This document shows, piece by piece, positions 8,422 through 17,066 of a stretch of DNA of 64,000 bases. Below the pieces are notes generated by a model. It did not search any database, was not told the DNA's origin, and saw nothing but the letters and a program-made list of their open reading frames with translations. The stretch is from Antrihabitans stalactiti (lineage in GTDB: Bacteria > Actinomycetota > Actinomycetes > Mycobacteriales > Mycobacteriaceae). How positions within the stretch are numbered: position 1 is the first letter of the stretch; each line of letters opens with the position of its first letter. The position numbers and the translations under genes were made by a program. The stretch spans positions 248,001 through 312,000 of the forward strand of contig NZ_VCQU01000005.1 of the NCBI RefSeq assembly GCF_012932915.1, in the 5' to 3' direction.

Positions 8422-9099
8422 TCAACGGAGCACGACGGTCAGCGCGTTGGTCAGCGAAGCCGCAGCGACGGCTTCGGCCGCGGGTGTCGGAAGTGCAAGC
8501 ATGACAACGCGTTCCGACTTCGATTGGCTACCCCGAGTCGGTGCGACGAGAACGACGGCCGCGTCGGTGGCAAGGATCGCCGCGCTCGGCGGCGCGGGCG
8601 AGTCGGCCTCGTCGGAGGCGGTGAGCACATCGACGCGGTCGCCTTCACGCAGCAGTTCGGCAACGCCGAGATCTGCCAATCGAATTGGTACCACTCGCGA
8701 GTCGGCCGAACCGACAGCGGCTTCCGCGAGTCTGGGCCCGAGAACCGCTATGTCGGTGAGCATTTCGCCGGACCGCATCGCGCCGGCCAGGGTTCGTCCG
8801 ATGACATCGTCCGCGTTGCGGAGCACTCCGCCAGGTAGTGATCCCGATTCGTATCGCACCGTCACGACGTCATCGGCGACGATGACCCGGCCCGGCTGGA
8901 GGTCGTGCCGTGCGACAACGACCGAAACTCGGTCGGCGTCAGGATCGCCCCGAAGAAACAACCCGACTGCCGCTAGGAGCAGCGCACCCGCCAGCACTCG
9001 CCGGGCAGCGACGGTGCGCACCCAATGCGGCCGGCGGATTTCGGAGATTCGTTGCAGGAGTGACGGGTGCAAAGCGCGCTCGCCGATGCGTCGGTCCAT
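8422..9099 (-). CDS. SAF-domain membrane protein (CpaB/RcpC-like)
   Basis: The 225-residue protein has a basic N-terminus, one membrane helix (VLAGALLLAAVGLFL) and an extracytoplasmic SAF domain beginning VVVARHDLQPGRVIVADDV. The SAF fold is used by CpaB/RcpC pilus-assembly proteins and flagellar FlgA to bind peptidoglycan or pilus components. No pilus genes are nearby, so the role is open. It lies 87 bases downstream of the FmdB-like gene on the same strand; a SAF-domain gene in this position is common in related genomes. Confidence 0.8.
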   Translation of the reverse strand: MDRRIGERALHPSLLQRISEIRRPHWVRTVAARRVLAGALLLAAVGLFLRGDPDADRVSVVVARHDLQPGRVIVADDVVTVRYESGSLPGGVLRNADDVIGRTLAGAMRSGEMLTDIAVLGPRLAEAAVGSADSRVVPIRLADLGVAELLREGDRVDVLTASDEADSPAPPSAAILATDAAVVLVAPTRGSQSKSERVVMLALPTPAAEAVAAASLTNALTVVLR

Positions 9100-9186
9100 C
9101 TGCGCAGCCTATGTTTGCGCACCCGTTGGTCAACTGCTCTCAACGACCGCCTGTGGATAACCGAACGCCTGTTGATAACTACAGAA

Positions 9187-9507
9187 TTAGCTGGCCACGG
9201 CCTGTGTGGTCGACGACTTCGGAGCGTCGGAAGACGGCTTCTCAGATTTCTTCGAGCTCGAGTCGGTGCTGCTGGACTTCTCCGTGCTCGACTCGTTCGA
9301 CGATGCGGCGGTCGTCGCGCTCGACTTCGCGTCGCGACTGTCGTTGCGGTAGAACCCGCTGCCTTTGAACACGATGCCGACCGAGTTGAACAGCTTGCGG
9401 AGCTTTCCAGAGCACTGCGGGCACACCGTCAACGTGTCGTCGGAAAACGACTGGACGATGTCGAATCGGTTGTCGCACTCGGTACATGCGTATGAATATG
9501 TGGGCAC
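9187..9507 (-). CDS. FmdB-family zinc-ribbon protein (Rv0991c/Ruc-like)
   Basis: The 106-residue protein has an N-terminal zinc ribbon (MPTYSYACTECDNRF, then CPQCSGKL) followed by the family segment GIVFKGSGFY and a low-complexity tail rich in Ser, Lys, Glu and Thr. The M. tuberculosis homologue Rv0991c (Ruc) was described as a redox-regulated chaperone whose cysteines release zinc on oxidation and whose disordered tail is needed for activity. All four cysteines and the disordered tail are present here, so the same mechanism is plausible. It lies between the 5-formyl-THF ligase and the SAF gene as in mycobacteria. Confidence 0.9.
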   Translation of the reverse strand: MPTYSYACTECDNRFDIVQSFSDDTLTVCPQCSGKLRKLFNSVGIVFKGSGFYRNDSRDAKSSATTAASSNESSTEKSSSTDSSSKKSEKPSSDAPKSSTTQAVAS

Positions 9508-9594
9508 AGTTCCTCCGCAAGGGTCTGCAAAACTGCAAGGATTAGCACTCTACAGGCGACACTGCCAACGTCGCCAATCGACGAAATATTCCGA

Positions 9595-10200
9595 TCAACC
9601 GTCGAGGGCAACGAGTCCACCGACTGGTGTAAGTGCCCATTGCACGCGAGTGTCGTGTGGTTCATGCGGTAATGCGGCCACAACCTCGTCGTCGCGCACA
9701 ATAGCGATGAGGCGCGCGCCTGCGGCGGCGAAAACCAGGGATCGGTCGTAATAACCCGCGCCGCGACCCAGCCGGTTTCCCGCTCGGTCGACTGCTAATG
9801 CGGGGACGAGAATGATTGAGGCGGTCGCGATTTCGGCCGGCTCGAGGCGCGGTCCGGCTGGCTCACGTAGGCCGAATGCGGCAGGCACCAGATCACCGGT
9901 GCCCGTGTAGCGCGCCCAGCGCAACGGTCCGGGTTCTTCGGTGACCGGCAGCAGCACCCGGGCGCCCGCGCGGACGAGTTCGTCGAGCATCGCGACTGAG
10001 CCCGGTTCGCGCCCGATCGGTACATAGGCGCACACCGTCGATCCGAGGGTGCCCAGCTTCCCGACGGCAACGGCCAATGCATCGGCTTCGCGCGCGCGGA
10101 CGGCAGGATCGACGGCGGCGCGACAACCGAGAATTTCGGCCCGCCACTCTGATTTCGTCGCGAACGCGCGTTGGCCGGACGAGTTCATGCCGATCACCAT
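9595..10200 (-). CDS. 5-formyltetrahydrofolate cyclo-ligase
   Basis: The enzyme converts 5-formyl-THF to 5,10-methenyl-THF using ATP. The 201-residue protein carries the family segments KSEWRAEILGCRAAV near the N-terminus, VPALAVDRAGNRLGRGAGYYDRSL (substrate and Mg-ATP site) and the C-terminal PHEPHDTRV. GCAGGAGCTT immediately precedes the ATG at 10200, which is better than the internal ATG 12 bases later. It is divergent from galU with a 49-base gap that must hold both promoters. Confidence 0.93.
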   Translation of the reverse strand: MVIGMNSSGQRAFATKSEWRAEILGCRAAVDPAVRAREADALAVAVGKLGTLGSTVCAYVPIGREPGSVAMLDELVRAGARVLLPVTEEPGPLRWARYTGTGDLVPAAFGLREPAGPRLEPAEIATASIILVPALAVDRAGNRLGRGAGYYDRSLVFAAAGARLIAIVRDDEVVAALPHEPHDTRVQWALTPVGGLVALDG

Positions 10201-10249
10201 AAGCTCCTGCCCAGCACGACCTGTATTCGAAATAGATAGGGTGTTGGGC

Positions 10250-11191
10250 ATGACTGGTGCTGGGCCGAACGTTGAACCATGTTTCCGTACTGCGGTCGTT
10301 CCAGCAGCGGGCATGGGAACGAGGTTCCTTCCTGCGACGAAGACCGTCCCCAAGGAACTGCTCCCAGTGGTGGACACACCTGGGATCGAGCTCGTCGCCG
10401 GCGAGGCCGCAGACTCGGGCGCCGAGCGCCTGGTCATCGTCACATCGCCCGGCAAAGACGGTGTGGTTGCTCACTTTGTCGAGGATCTCGTCCTCGAGAG
10501 CAAACTCGAGGCAAAGGGCAAGTTCACGCTCCTGGAGAAGGTGCGCAGAGCGCCCGGACTGCTGGAAGTCGAGTCGGTCGTTCAGGACGAACCGCTCGGG
10601 CTCGGTCACGCGATCGCGCAGGTCGAGAAGGTGCTCGACGACGACGAAACCGCCATCGCGGTCCTGCTGCCGGACGATCTCGTGCTCCCGCGCGGTGTGT
10701 TGGACGTCATGTCGCGAGTACGTCGCAAACGTGGTGGCAGCGTCCTCTGCGCAATCGACGTGCCGAAGGATCAGGTCAGTGCCTACGGCGTGTTCGAGGT
10801 CGAAACCGTCCCCGACGCCGTCAACCCGAACGTGTTGAAGGTCCTCGGCATGGTGGAAAAGCCGTCCATCGAGGACGCGCCTTCGACCTTCGCCGCAGCC
10901 GGTCGCTACCTACTCGACGTTGCGATTTTCGACGCCCTCCGCAGGACCAAACCGGGCGCCGGTGGCGAAATTCAGATCACCGATGCCATCGCTTTGCTCA
11001 TCGCCGAAGGCCACCCCGTTCACGTGGTCGTTCACCGTGGTTCAAGACACGACCTCGGAAATCCCGGAGGCTTCCTTCGCGCTGCTGTTGACTTTGCTTT
11101 GGAACGCGAAGAGTACGGCCCGTCGCTGCGGGAATGGTTGACCGCGCGACTGAGTGACGATTGGGCCCCGCAGCTCACCACATACGAATAA
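10250..11191 (+). CDS. galU: UTP-glucose-1-phosphate uridylyltransferase GalU
   Basis: The enzyme makes UDP-glucose for cell-wall polysaccharides and trehalose. The 313-residue protein has the nucleotide-binding signature VVPAAGMGTRFLPATKTVPK, the segment LLPVVDTPGIELV and the catalytic-site stretch LGLGHAI. The ATG at 10250 gives an N-terminus of the usual length; a GTG 9 bases upstream is possible. It starts a same-strand run galU-moeA-rimJ-sepX that is conserved in mycobacteria (Rv0993-Rv0996). Confidence 0.95.
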   Translation: MTGAGPNVEPCFRTAVVPAAGMGTRFLPATKTVPKELLPVVDTPGIELVAGEAADSGAERLVIVTSPGKDGVVAHFVEDLVLESKLEAKGKFTLLEKVRRAPGLLEVESVVQDEPLGLGHAIAQVEKVLDDDETAIAVLLPDDLVLPRGVLDVMSRVRRKRGGSVLCAIDVPKDQVSAYGVFEVETVPDAVNPNVLKVLGMVEKPSIEDAPSTFAAAGRYLLDVAIFDALRRTKPGAGGEIQITDAIALLIAEGHPVHVVVHRGSRHDLGNPGGFLRAAVDFALEREEYGPSLREWLTARLSDDWAPQLTTYE

Positions 11192-11203
11192 TGGAAGGGA
11201 GCT

Positions 11204-12463
11204 ATGCGCTCGGTTGAGGATCAGCAGACCCGGGTGACTGCGGCTGCCGTCGCACCGCGTCCGGTCCGGGTTGCGATCTCGGAGGCGCAGGGTTTGCTGT
11301 GCGCCGAAGAGGTGATCACCGAGCGCCCGCTCCCCGGTTTCGATCAGGCCGCGATCGATGGTTATGCGGTCCGCAGTGTCGACGTTGCAGCCGCAGGACC
11401 CGACTTTCGCGGCAATGAAGGCGAGCCGTCCGAGCTGATGCTCCCGGTTGTCGGCGAAGTGGGTGCCGGCTCGCGGCAGCCGACGCGGTTGCAGCCCCGG
11501 CAGGCAGTTCGTGTCGACACCGGGGCTCCGCTGCCGACGCTGGCCGATGCGGTCTTGCCGTTGGATTGGACCGACGGTGGTCGAGCGAAGATCAAGATCT
11601 ATCAAGCAGTGCGGTCGGGCGATTACGTCCGGCGAATCGGCGACGACGTCCAGCCAGGTGACGTCGCGGTCCGGTCCGGAACGATCATCGGCTCGGCCCA
11701 GGTCGGTCTCCTCGCAGCGGTCGGGCGCGACAAAGTCCTCGTCCACCCGCGGCCACGGCTGTCGGTCATCTCGGTCGGCGGCGAACTGGTCGACATCGAT
11801 CGAACGCCGGGCCCCGGCCAGGTCTACGACGTCAATTCCTATGCGCTTGCCGCCGCCGCGCGTGACGCCGGTGCCGATGTCAACAGGGTCGGCATCGTCG
11901 AGGCCGATCCGAAACGGCTTCGCGACGTGGTCGAAGGGCAGCTGATTCGGTCCGAACTCGTGGTCATCGCGGGTGCCGTCGGGGGTGAGGCGTCCGATCA
12001 GGTTCGCGATGCGCTCGCAGAACTCGGCGACCTCGAAGTCGAGCGAGTCGCGATGCACCCGGGGTCGGTCCAGGGGTTCGGCCGGCTCGGTCCGGACGAA
12101 GTCCCGACCTTTCTCTTGCCCGCAAACCCGGTCAGCGCTCTGGTCGTGTTCGAAGTGATGGTGCGCCCACTGATCCGGATCGCGCTCGGTCGGAGGCAAC
12201 CGATGCGTCGTATCGTCACCGCGCGCACGATCGCGCCCATCACGTCGATCAAGAATCGCAAGGGATTTCTGCGCGCTCAGCTCATGCGCGACGAGTCGAC
12301 CGGTGAATACCTGGTGCAAGCGCTTGGCGGAGCGCCAGGCGCGTCCTCGCATCTGCTCGCTACGCTCGCCGAGGCAAACTGCCTCGTGCTGATCGACCCG
12401 GCCGTCACCGAGGTCCGCACCGGCGACGAAGTGGACGTTGCCTTCCTCGCGCAGCGTGGGTGA
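11204..12463 (+). CDS. Gephyrin-like MoeA/Glp protein
   Basis: This 419-residue MoeA-fold protein (domains MoeA_N, MPT-binding and MoeA_C) follows galU by 12 bases with the RBS GGAAGGGA. MoeA proteins insert molybdate into molybdopterin. In corynebacteria, however, the MoeA paralogue encoded next to the membrane protein GlpR is Glp, which binds SepF and links septation to polar growth rather than making cofactor. The N-terminal LPGFDQAAIDGYAVRS is canonical. In the MPT-binding region the loop reads AGAVGGEASDQV rather than the SGGxSxGxxD of catalytic enzymes, which suggests lost cofactor activity and favours a Glp-type role. Confidence 0.85.
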   Translation: MRSVEDQQTRVTAAAVAPRPVRVAISEAQGLLCAEEVITERPLPGFDQAAIDGYAVRSVDVAAAGPDFRGNEGEPSELMLPVVGEVGAGSRQPTRLQPRQAVRVDTGAPLPTLADAVLPLDWTDGGRAKIKIYQAVRSGDYVRRIGDDVQPGDVAVRSGTIIGSAQVGLLAAVGRDKVLVHPRPRLSVISVGGELVDIDRTPGPGQVYDVNSYALAAAARDAGADVNRVGIVEADPKRLRDVVEGQLIRSELVVIAGAVGGEASDQVRDALAELGDLEVERVAMHPGSVQGFGRLGPDEVPTFLLPANPVSALVVFEVMVRPLIRIALGRRQPMRRIVTARTIAPITSIKNRKGFLRAQLMRDESTGEYLVQALGGAPGASSHLLATLAEANCLVLIDPAVTEVRTGDEVDVAFLAQRG

Positions 12464-13127
12464 GCAGACCTTGGGATCGAATGCGGTGAGGTGGTCGAGC
12501 CATCCCGGTTGGCCTGCACAGCTAGGGCCGCTGCGAGTGGCTGCGGGCCAAGTTACGTTGCGGCCCATCCGTTTACGCGACGCGTCGGCGTGGAGCCGGA
12601 TCCGCACTCGCGACCGCGAGCATCTGCAACCGTGGGAACCGACGGGTGCGGGCGTGTGGGAAATGCGCCACCAGGCGTCGAACTGGCCCGGTCTGTGGTC
12701 GAGCTTGCGATCCGAGGCGCGCAAGGGCCACATGATTCCGATGGTGATCGAGGTCGACGGCAAGTTCAGCGGGCAGCTGACGGTCGGCAACATCATTCGC
12801 GGAGCGTTGCGATCCGGGTGGATCGGCTACTGGGTGGCCAAAGACGTCGGCGGTCAGGGCGTCGCCACCGCTGCGCTTGCGCTCGGTCTCGACCACTGTT
12901 TCGGTCCCGTCGGCTTGCATCGAGTCGAGGCGACGGTCCGGCCGGAGAACCTAGCGAGTCAGGCGGTCCTGCGGAACGTCGGTTTTCGGCAGGAGGGCGT
13001 GTTGGAGCGCTACTTGGACGTCGACGGATCGTGGCGTGATCACCTGCTCGTCGCCATCACGATCGAGGAAGTCGCAGGCACTGTCGCCGACCGTTTGATT
13101 CGGTCCGGCAAGGCCAGCTGGGCCTGA
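12456..13127 (+). CDS. rimJ: RimJ-like GNAT acetyltransferase
   Basis: This GNAT-family N-acetyltransferase is related to RimJ/RimL, which acetylate the N-terminal amine of ribosomal proteins. The region TLRPIRLRDASAW, the acetyl-CoA loop VGGQGVATAALAL and the C-terminal RPENLASQAVLRNVGFRQEGVLE are typical. Two GTG starts are possible: 12456, overlapping the moeA stop, and 12486, which begins closer to the conserved SHPGWPAQLGPL. It is third in the galU-glp-rimJ-sepX run and ends in a long hairpin. Confidence 0.85.
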   Translation: MGEQTLGSNAVRWSSHPGWPAQLGPLRVAAGQVTLRPIRLRDASAWSRIRTRDREHLQPWEPTGAGVWEMRHQASNWPGLWSSLRSEARKGHMIPMVIEVDGKFSGQLTVGNIIRGALRSGWIGYWVAKDVGGQGVATAALALGLDHCFGPVGLHRVEATVRPENLASQAVLRNVGFRQEGVLERYLDVDGSWRDHLLVAITIEEVAGTVADRLIRSGKASWA

Positions 13128-13130
13128 CAC

Positions 13131-13178
13131 AACCGTGCGCGTGTTTCACCCCAAGTGGGGTGAAACACGCGCACGGTT
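13131..13178. terminator. Terminator hairpin, repeat family A
   Basis: A perfect 22-bp stem (13131-13152 with 13157-13178) closes the loop AAGT immediately after the rimJ stop. The core GTTTCACCCC / GGGGTGAAAC flanked by GTGCGC / GCGCAC recurs in a diverged copy at 33432-33471 after ksgA, so this is a dispersed palindromic repeat as well as a terminator. Confidence 0.8.
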
Positions 13179-13304
13179 CCGTGTTACTGAAGTGACTGTT
13201 GTTATCTCGGCGCGTCTGCCGGATGCGCGTGCCTGCTCGCACTAGCCTTTGATCGTCTACGGGTGTGACCCGAGCCGGTGCAACGATTGGAGGTGCTCAC
13301 TTCG

Positions 13305-14099
13305 ATGCCGAATTCGATCTTGTGGATCGGTCTGGTGGTGATGTGGCTCTTCGTCTTGTTCCCGATTCTGGCCGACCGGCACCCGCGGATTCGCCAGACC
13401 ACGGACGTGGCGCTCGCCACCCGCGTGCTTCATCGCGGTGGGTCGAAGCGGAAGGGACGCGGTCCCGCGTCGGGGCACGACAGTGACCCAGATTGGCGCC
13501 CGGCGAAGCCCGAGCGAACTATTCGACATGGCAGCGACGCGGAGGACCCGATGGACACTCACGCTGACGAAGACGAACTGACGGCAGAAGAACGAGACGA
13601 CGACGAGCGAGCCGGGCGTAAGCGCGATTTCGTGCCCAGTAGGCGCGGCCGAGGTGGCTTCGATCCGGAAGCAGACGCCATCGCCCGTGCAGCCCGCTAC
13701 GCGTTCCGACAGCGGACCGTGCTCGGCCTCCTGCTGATCGCGATCATGACCGGAGCACTCGCCGTCATCGTGTCGTCAACGGTGGGCTGGGTCTGCGGTG
13801 TGTCGGTGGCAATCCTCGCGATGTACCTGACCTATCTGCGACGGCAGGTCCGGATGGAAGAGGAGATCCGGCGTCGTCGCATGGCACGGCTGAGCCGCGC
13901 TCGGTTGGGCGTGGAATCGCAATCGGACGATGAGTTGCGTCTCGTTCCCGCGCGCCTCCGCCGTCCAGGAGCGGTCGTCGTCGAGGTCGACGACGAGGAC
14001 CCGGTGTTCGAGCATCTGGACCACTACGACGGTGCGGCGGTCGGGCGTACTCGTACACCTACGGCGGCTGCACGGATGCGCAGGGCGGCCGGCGAGTAG
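13305..14099 (+). CDS. SepX/GlpR-type divisome membrane protein
   Basis: This 264-residue membrane protein begins MPNSILWIGLVVMWLFVLFP, the N-terminus I associate with mycobacterial Rv0996, Streptomyces SepX and corynebacterial GlpR. The first helix is at 5-24. A long acidic cytoplasmic linker (about 30-130) follows, then two close helices in the segment VLGLLLIAIMTGALAVIV to VSVAILAMYLTYL, and a basic/acidic tail. GlpR is the membrane receptor of Glp and acts in septum placement and polar growth. The partner gene lies two genes upstream, so the pair is probably functional here. The ATG at 13305 lies 13 bases after GGAGG; a GTG at 13293 is the alternative. Confidence 0.85.
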   Translation: MPNSILWIGLVVMWLFVLFPILADRHPRIRQTTDVALATRVLHRGGSKRKGRGPASGHDSDPDWRPAKPERTIRHGSDAEDPMDTHADEDELTAEERDDDERAGRKRDFVPSRRGRGGFDPEADAIARAARYAFRQRTVLGLLLIAIMTGALAVIVSSTVGWVCGVSVAILAMYLTYLRRQVRMEEEIRRRRMARLSRARLGVESQSDDELRLVPARLRRPGAVVVEVDDEDPVFEHLDHYDGAAVGRTRTPTAAARMRRAAGE

Positions 14100-14114
14100 C
14101 TCACACAGGTGTCG

Positions 14115-14153
14115 ATGGCACATCCACTCGGGAGAACCGAGCGGGTGTGCCAT
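14115..14153. terminator. Terminator after sepX
   Basis: A 17-bp stem (14115-14131 with 14137-14153, two G-T type mismatches) encloses the loop GAGAA 15 bases after the stop codon. Confidence 0.75.
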
Positions 14154-14249
14154 TACTGGTTTTCGGGGTCTATCACGGTGGGGTAGGCGCGATTCGAATC
14201 TCCGGCAGGGTGCCTGCTAGCATTGCCGAGCGCGGTCGAAGGGCCGCTC

Positions 14250-14325
14250 GGGGCTGTAGCGCAGTTGGTAGCGCGCTTCGTTCGCATCGAAGAGGTCAGG
14301 GGTTCGATTCCCCTCAGCTCCACCA
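14250..14325 (+). tRNA. tRNA-Ala (anticodon CGC), CCA encoded
   Basis: The acceptor stem GGGGCTG pairs with CAGCTCC (one G-U). The D arm is GCGC-AGTTGGTA-GCGC. The anticodon arm is CTTCG-TTCGCAT-CGAAG, giving anticodon CGC for GCG codons. The T arm is AGGGG-TTCGATT-CCCCT, discriminator A, and CCA is encoded at 14323-14325. All arms pair well. Confidence 0.95.
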
Positions 14326-15133
14326 CACCATTGCTTTTCGCCACCCGTTGGCCGGATCTGGGGTTAGCCGTTAATCAAGGCGACGCGCTACCCGACACGG
14401 GCCGTCAGCGCCACCGTATTGGCTGCTGTGACCGCCACAGGGCCCACAACGCCCCAATCGCATGTTTCTGTACCCCGCAGCGCAACCGCACGCTGTGACG
14501 GGACGCACGGGCGCTGAAGCGTGTGTGGCGACTCACGGTTTGGGTTTGCTGAGCAAAACAGTTTCTGAGTCTGTTTTAGCGGACTAATAGCGACCTAATT
14601 CCTGTCAATCGCCAATGTTGGTGGTGTTCGTAGATGTTTATTCGCTGCAATCGTGCCGCAGGTGCGTGGGTGAGCATAAACAATCTTTCGGCGCAGGGAA
14701 CTGCAGCCGCCGAATTTCCTGGCGAACTCCCACGTATTTCCGAACAAATCGAGATCCCGCGGCCTGATTGCAGGAAGAACCGCTGTCTTCGCACGATCGT
14801 TTGACCTCAGTGTTCGTGCCTGTAGCGCGCCGTAGCTGTTGGGCAAGCGGCCAATTCGTGAGCAAAGATCTGGCTATCACAACTAGATCGCGGTGGCCTA
14901 AACATGGCTGATTCTGTACTGGTTCTGTTGCGCACTTTGGGCGGATAATCGGTCGTCAGTATCGCGCGATCAAGTTGTCGCGCGGGATTGCAGACGCAAT
15001 CGCAACTGTTTGGAACCGAAGGTTCGCGGACCCGCGAACGAACAAAACGACGGATTATCGATGGGGAAGCGATATGAAACCTCGCACAACTATTCGATCA
15101 ATAATCCGTCCCGCCTGAAGGGAATCATTGGCC
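14326..15133. other. Gene-poor stretch with paired hairpins before DUF6875 gene
   Basis: No convincing gene is seen in about 800 bases, and base composition is more AT-rich than the neighbours. Near its end are a hairpin at 15022-15039 (GTTCGCG / CGCGAAC) and a long-range inverted repeat, GACGGATTAT at 15049-15058 with ATAATCCGTC at 15101-15110, just upstream of the next start codon. These could form a structured leader or an operator. Confidence 0.55.
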
Positions 15134-15793
15134 ATGTACTCGACGACCACCCTTGTCGCTCCAGCCGACAGCTCGATCACCGTCGCGAGCCTCTTCACGT
15201 CGACGCCGAGCCCCGGTCTGGAGGCCGAGACGGGCGTGCTGCGGCGCTGGGCACACGACCATCTGAGTCGTTCGCACCCCGAACTCGGCAGGAAGGGGCC
15301 TGTTTGCCCCTTCACGGGGCCGTCGATCAAGAAGGATCTCTTTCAGGTCGCATTTATGCGAGGCGCCGAACTCGAACACGACGATGTCTCCAGCGCGCTG
15401 ACCGAAGTTATCCGTGATTTCCAAACGTCGGAGCCGCTCGACGATTCGGATGAAATGCTGAAGACGGTCATTCTCGTGTTCCCCGATCTCGACGAATACG
15501 AATTGATCGATCAGATTCAGGCAGAATTCAAGAACCTGTTTATCAAGTACGGTCTTATGGTTGGCCAATTCTATCCGGGATGCACTGAACAAGGATTGTG
15601 GAATCCTGATTTCCGCCCGCTCGATGCGCCGTATGCAATGATCGCAATTCGGCATATGACGGCGGGCGACTATCCATTCATGACTGGCAGTGAAGAGTGG
15701 ACGACCGCATACCTCACAAGGTTTGCTCCCGGAATACCGGCACGAGTTCGCAACGAGATGGCCAAGCGTATTGTTGTGGGCGCTTGCGCGTGA
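15134..15793 (+). CDS. DUF6875 domain protein
   Basis: The 219-residue protein has the hallmarks I associate with DUF6875: W..DHLSRSHPELGRKGPVCPF (about 40-60), a VFPDL segment, YGLMVGQFYPGCTEQGLWNPDFRP (about 140-160) and YAMIAIRHM. The family's biochemical role is unknown; members occur near biosynthetic genes in actinobacteria. AAGGGAA lies 10 bases before the ATG at 15134. The gene stands alone in a gene-poor region that contrasts with its neighbours, so recent acquisition is possible. A paired-repeat leader precedes it. Confidence 0.75.
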   Translation: MYSTTTLVAPADSSITVASLFTSTPSPGLEAETGVLRRWAHDHLSRSHPELGRKGPVCPFTGPSIKKDLFQVAFMRGAELEHDDVSSALTEVIRDFQTSEPLDDSDEMLKTVILVFPDLDEYELIDQIQAEFKNLFIKYGLMVGQFYPGCTEQGLWNPDFRPLDAPYAMIAIRHMTAGDYPFMTGSEEWTTAYLTRFAPGIPARVRNEMAKRIVVGACA

Positions 15794-16874
15794 CCGCTCG
15801 CGGCACTAGCCCTGCTACCTGGGGGTACGGTGCTGCGCGATGGATACAAAAAGATTAAATCTTTTGCTGAGCGCTTTTTGTTTCAAGGTCTGCTCGAAGT
15901 TTTCGGCAGTGGCTTCGGGGCAGTTCTTCGCTCACGCTGCTGAACCAGCCTCCGGGGATCGTGGTGCAGCGTCACCGTCAATCGGTGATTGGATCGGCGC
16001 CACATTCGAGGCACGTGCGGAAGCGTCTACACGGGGTCACTGACGATCCGCTCGCCATCATTTGATTCACCTCGCGCGGGATTCGTTGGGCCGTGCCCGA
16101 TTTCCAGTCCAATCCTGGGATCTGCTATGCGCCCAGATGAATCTCGGCGTCTGTCATGACGCATTGAACATGCGACATGTCCAGCGAATGTGGCATTAAA
16201 CATACCGGCTGCCCCAATTGCATTCGTGTTCAGTGCCGATTGCAGCTTCAAACCCACTAACGATGGTTTGTGCGCTAACCGGATAGCTGGTGCTGCTCAG
16301 TATCGACCGGCCGCTTCGTCGTCGCCGGCGTGGCGATGAGCGTCCAGGCTCGTGAGCCGTTCGTTGGAGCTCGGGGGCGCGGCGGCGCGGGGGTCGCCAT
16401 GGCGGAGCGCAGCCACCGTCTCGGTCCAGCCGCTTACCTGGTCGCCATTTGTTCGCACCGATCGAGCGCGGCACATCACGGCGCCGGTGATCTGCGGTCG
16501 ACAAGGGAATCTCCCGGCAACAAACGCGGCCCGTGGGGTTCATGAAGTTTTCCGGGTTTCTGCCACCTGTGCAATGCGCCGAATTCGTTGCTTCGAGCAA
16601 TTGTCGCAGGTGCCACGCGCTGTCAGGTTCCGGCGGTTTTCGCAGAACGAGATTCAAAAGTGCTGCGCTGCAACGCATTTCGTGGTCGTAAGGCGGTTGC
16701 GGCACTGTGCCCCGAGCGCTCGATTGACGGTATAAAAGACCGCACAGTCGGCGTTGCAGAAGCGTTGAACCTTATGCATAATCAGGGCTTCATCGCCGAC
16801 CAAAAGGTGTGGCAGTTGCTGTTATTTCGCTTCTAGCGCACAATTTGCCAGTAGAACTGGACGAATGGAACACA
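15794..16874. other. Gene-poor stretch, no supported gene
   Basis: In about 1.1 kb I see only short, poorly coding frames on both strands. A small AT-rich inverted repeat, AAAGATTAAATCTTT, lies near 15849-15864 just after the DUF6875 gene and may end its transcript. The remainder has mixed composition and could contain decayed coding sequence, but no remnant could be identified. Confidence 0.5.
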
Positions 16875-17066
16875 ATGAGCGCAGCTCAAGGCTGGAGCCC
16901 GGATAAATATCTGAATCCGAATACGGGCACCGTCGGCGTGTCGGTGGCGATGAGATCTCCCGCTGACGTCCCGGGGCTGGCGCGCGCGGACCGAAGCTGG
17001 ACGCACTTCCAGGGGGGATTCGATCCCACTGTTCTGCCGCCGATCCTGGAGGGCGCACAAACATGA
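16875..17066 (+). CDS. Possible small protein coupled to the GGDEF-EAL gene
   Basis: This 63-residue frame starts MSAAQGWSPDKYLNPNTGTV and contains SWTHFQGGFDPTVLPPILEG. Its TGA overlaps the ATG of the cyclic-di-GMP gene by 4 bases (ATGA), the usual sign of translational coupling. Codon usage in its second half resembles the region. I recognise no family. It could be a small partner of the downstream signalling protein or a chance frame; no strong RBS is visible. Confidence 0.4.
   Translation: MSAAQGWSPDKYLNPNTGTVGVSVAMRSPADVPGLARADRSWTHFQGGFDPTVLPPILEGAQT

Noticed and set aside
11042-12796. 584-codon minus-strand open frame opposite galU, moeA and rimJ
   Set aside because: It spans three well-defined genes and has no domain; long antisense frames are expected in high-GC DNA.
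14250-14325. tRNA-Ala as attachment site of an integrated island
   Set aside because: No second copy of the tRNA 3' end was seen downstream in the window, and no integrase is present.
16196-16705. 169-codon minus-strand frame in the gene-poor patch
   Set aside because: Low-complexity Arg/Pro-rich translation, no RBS and no motif; possible chance frame.
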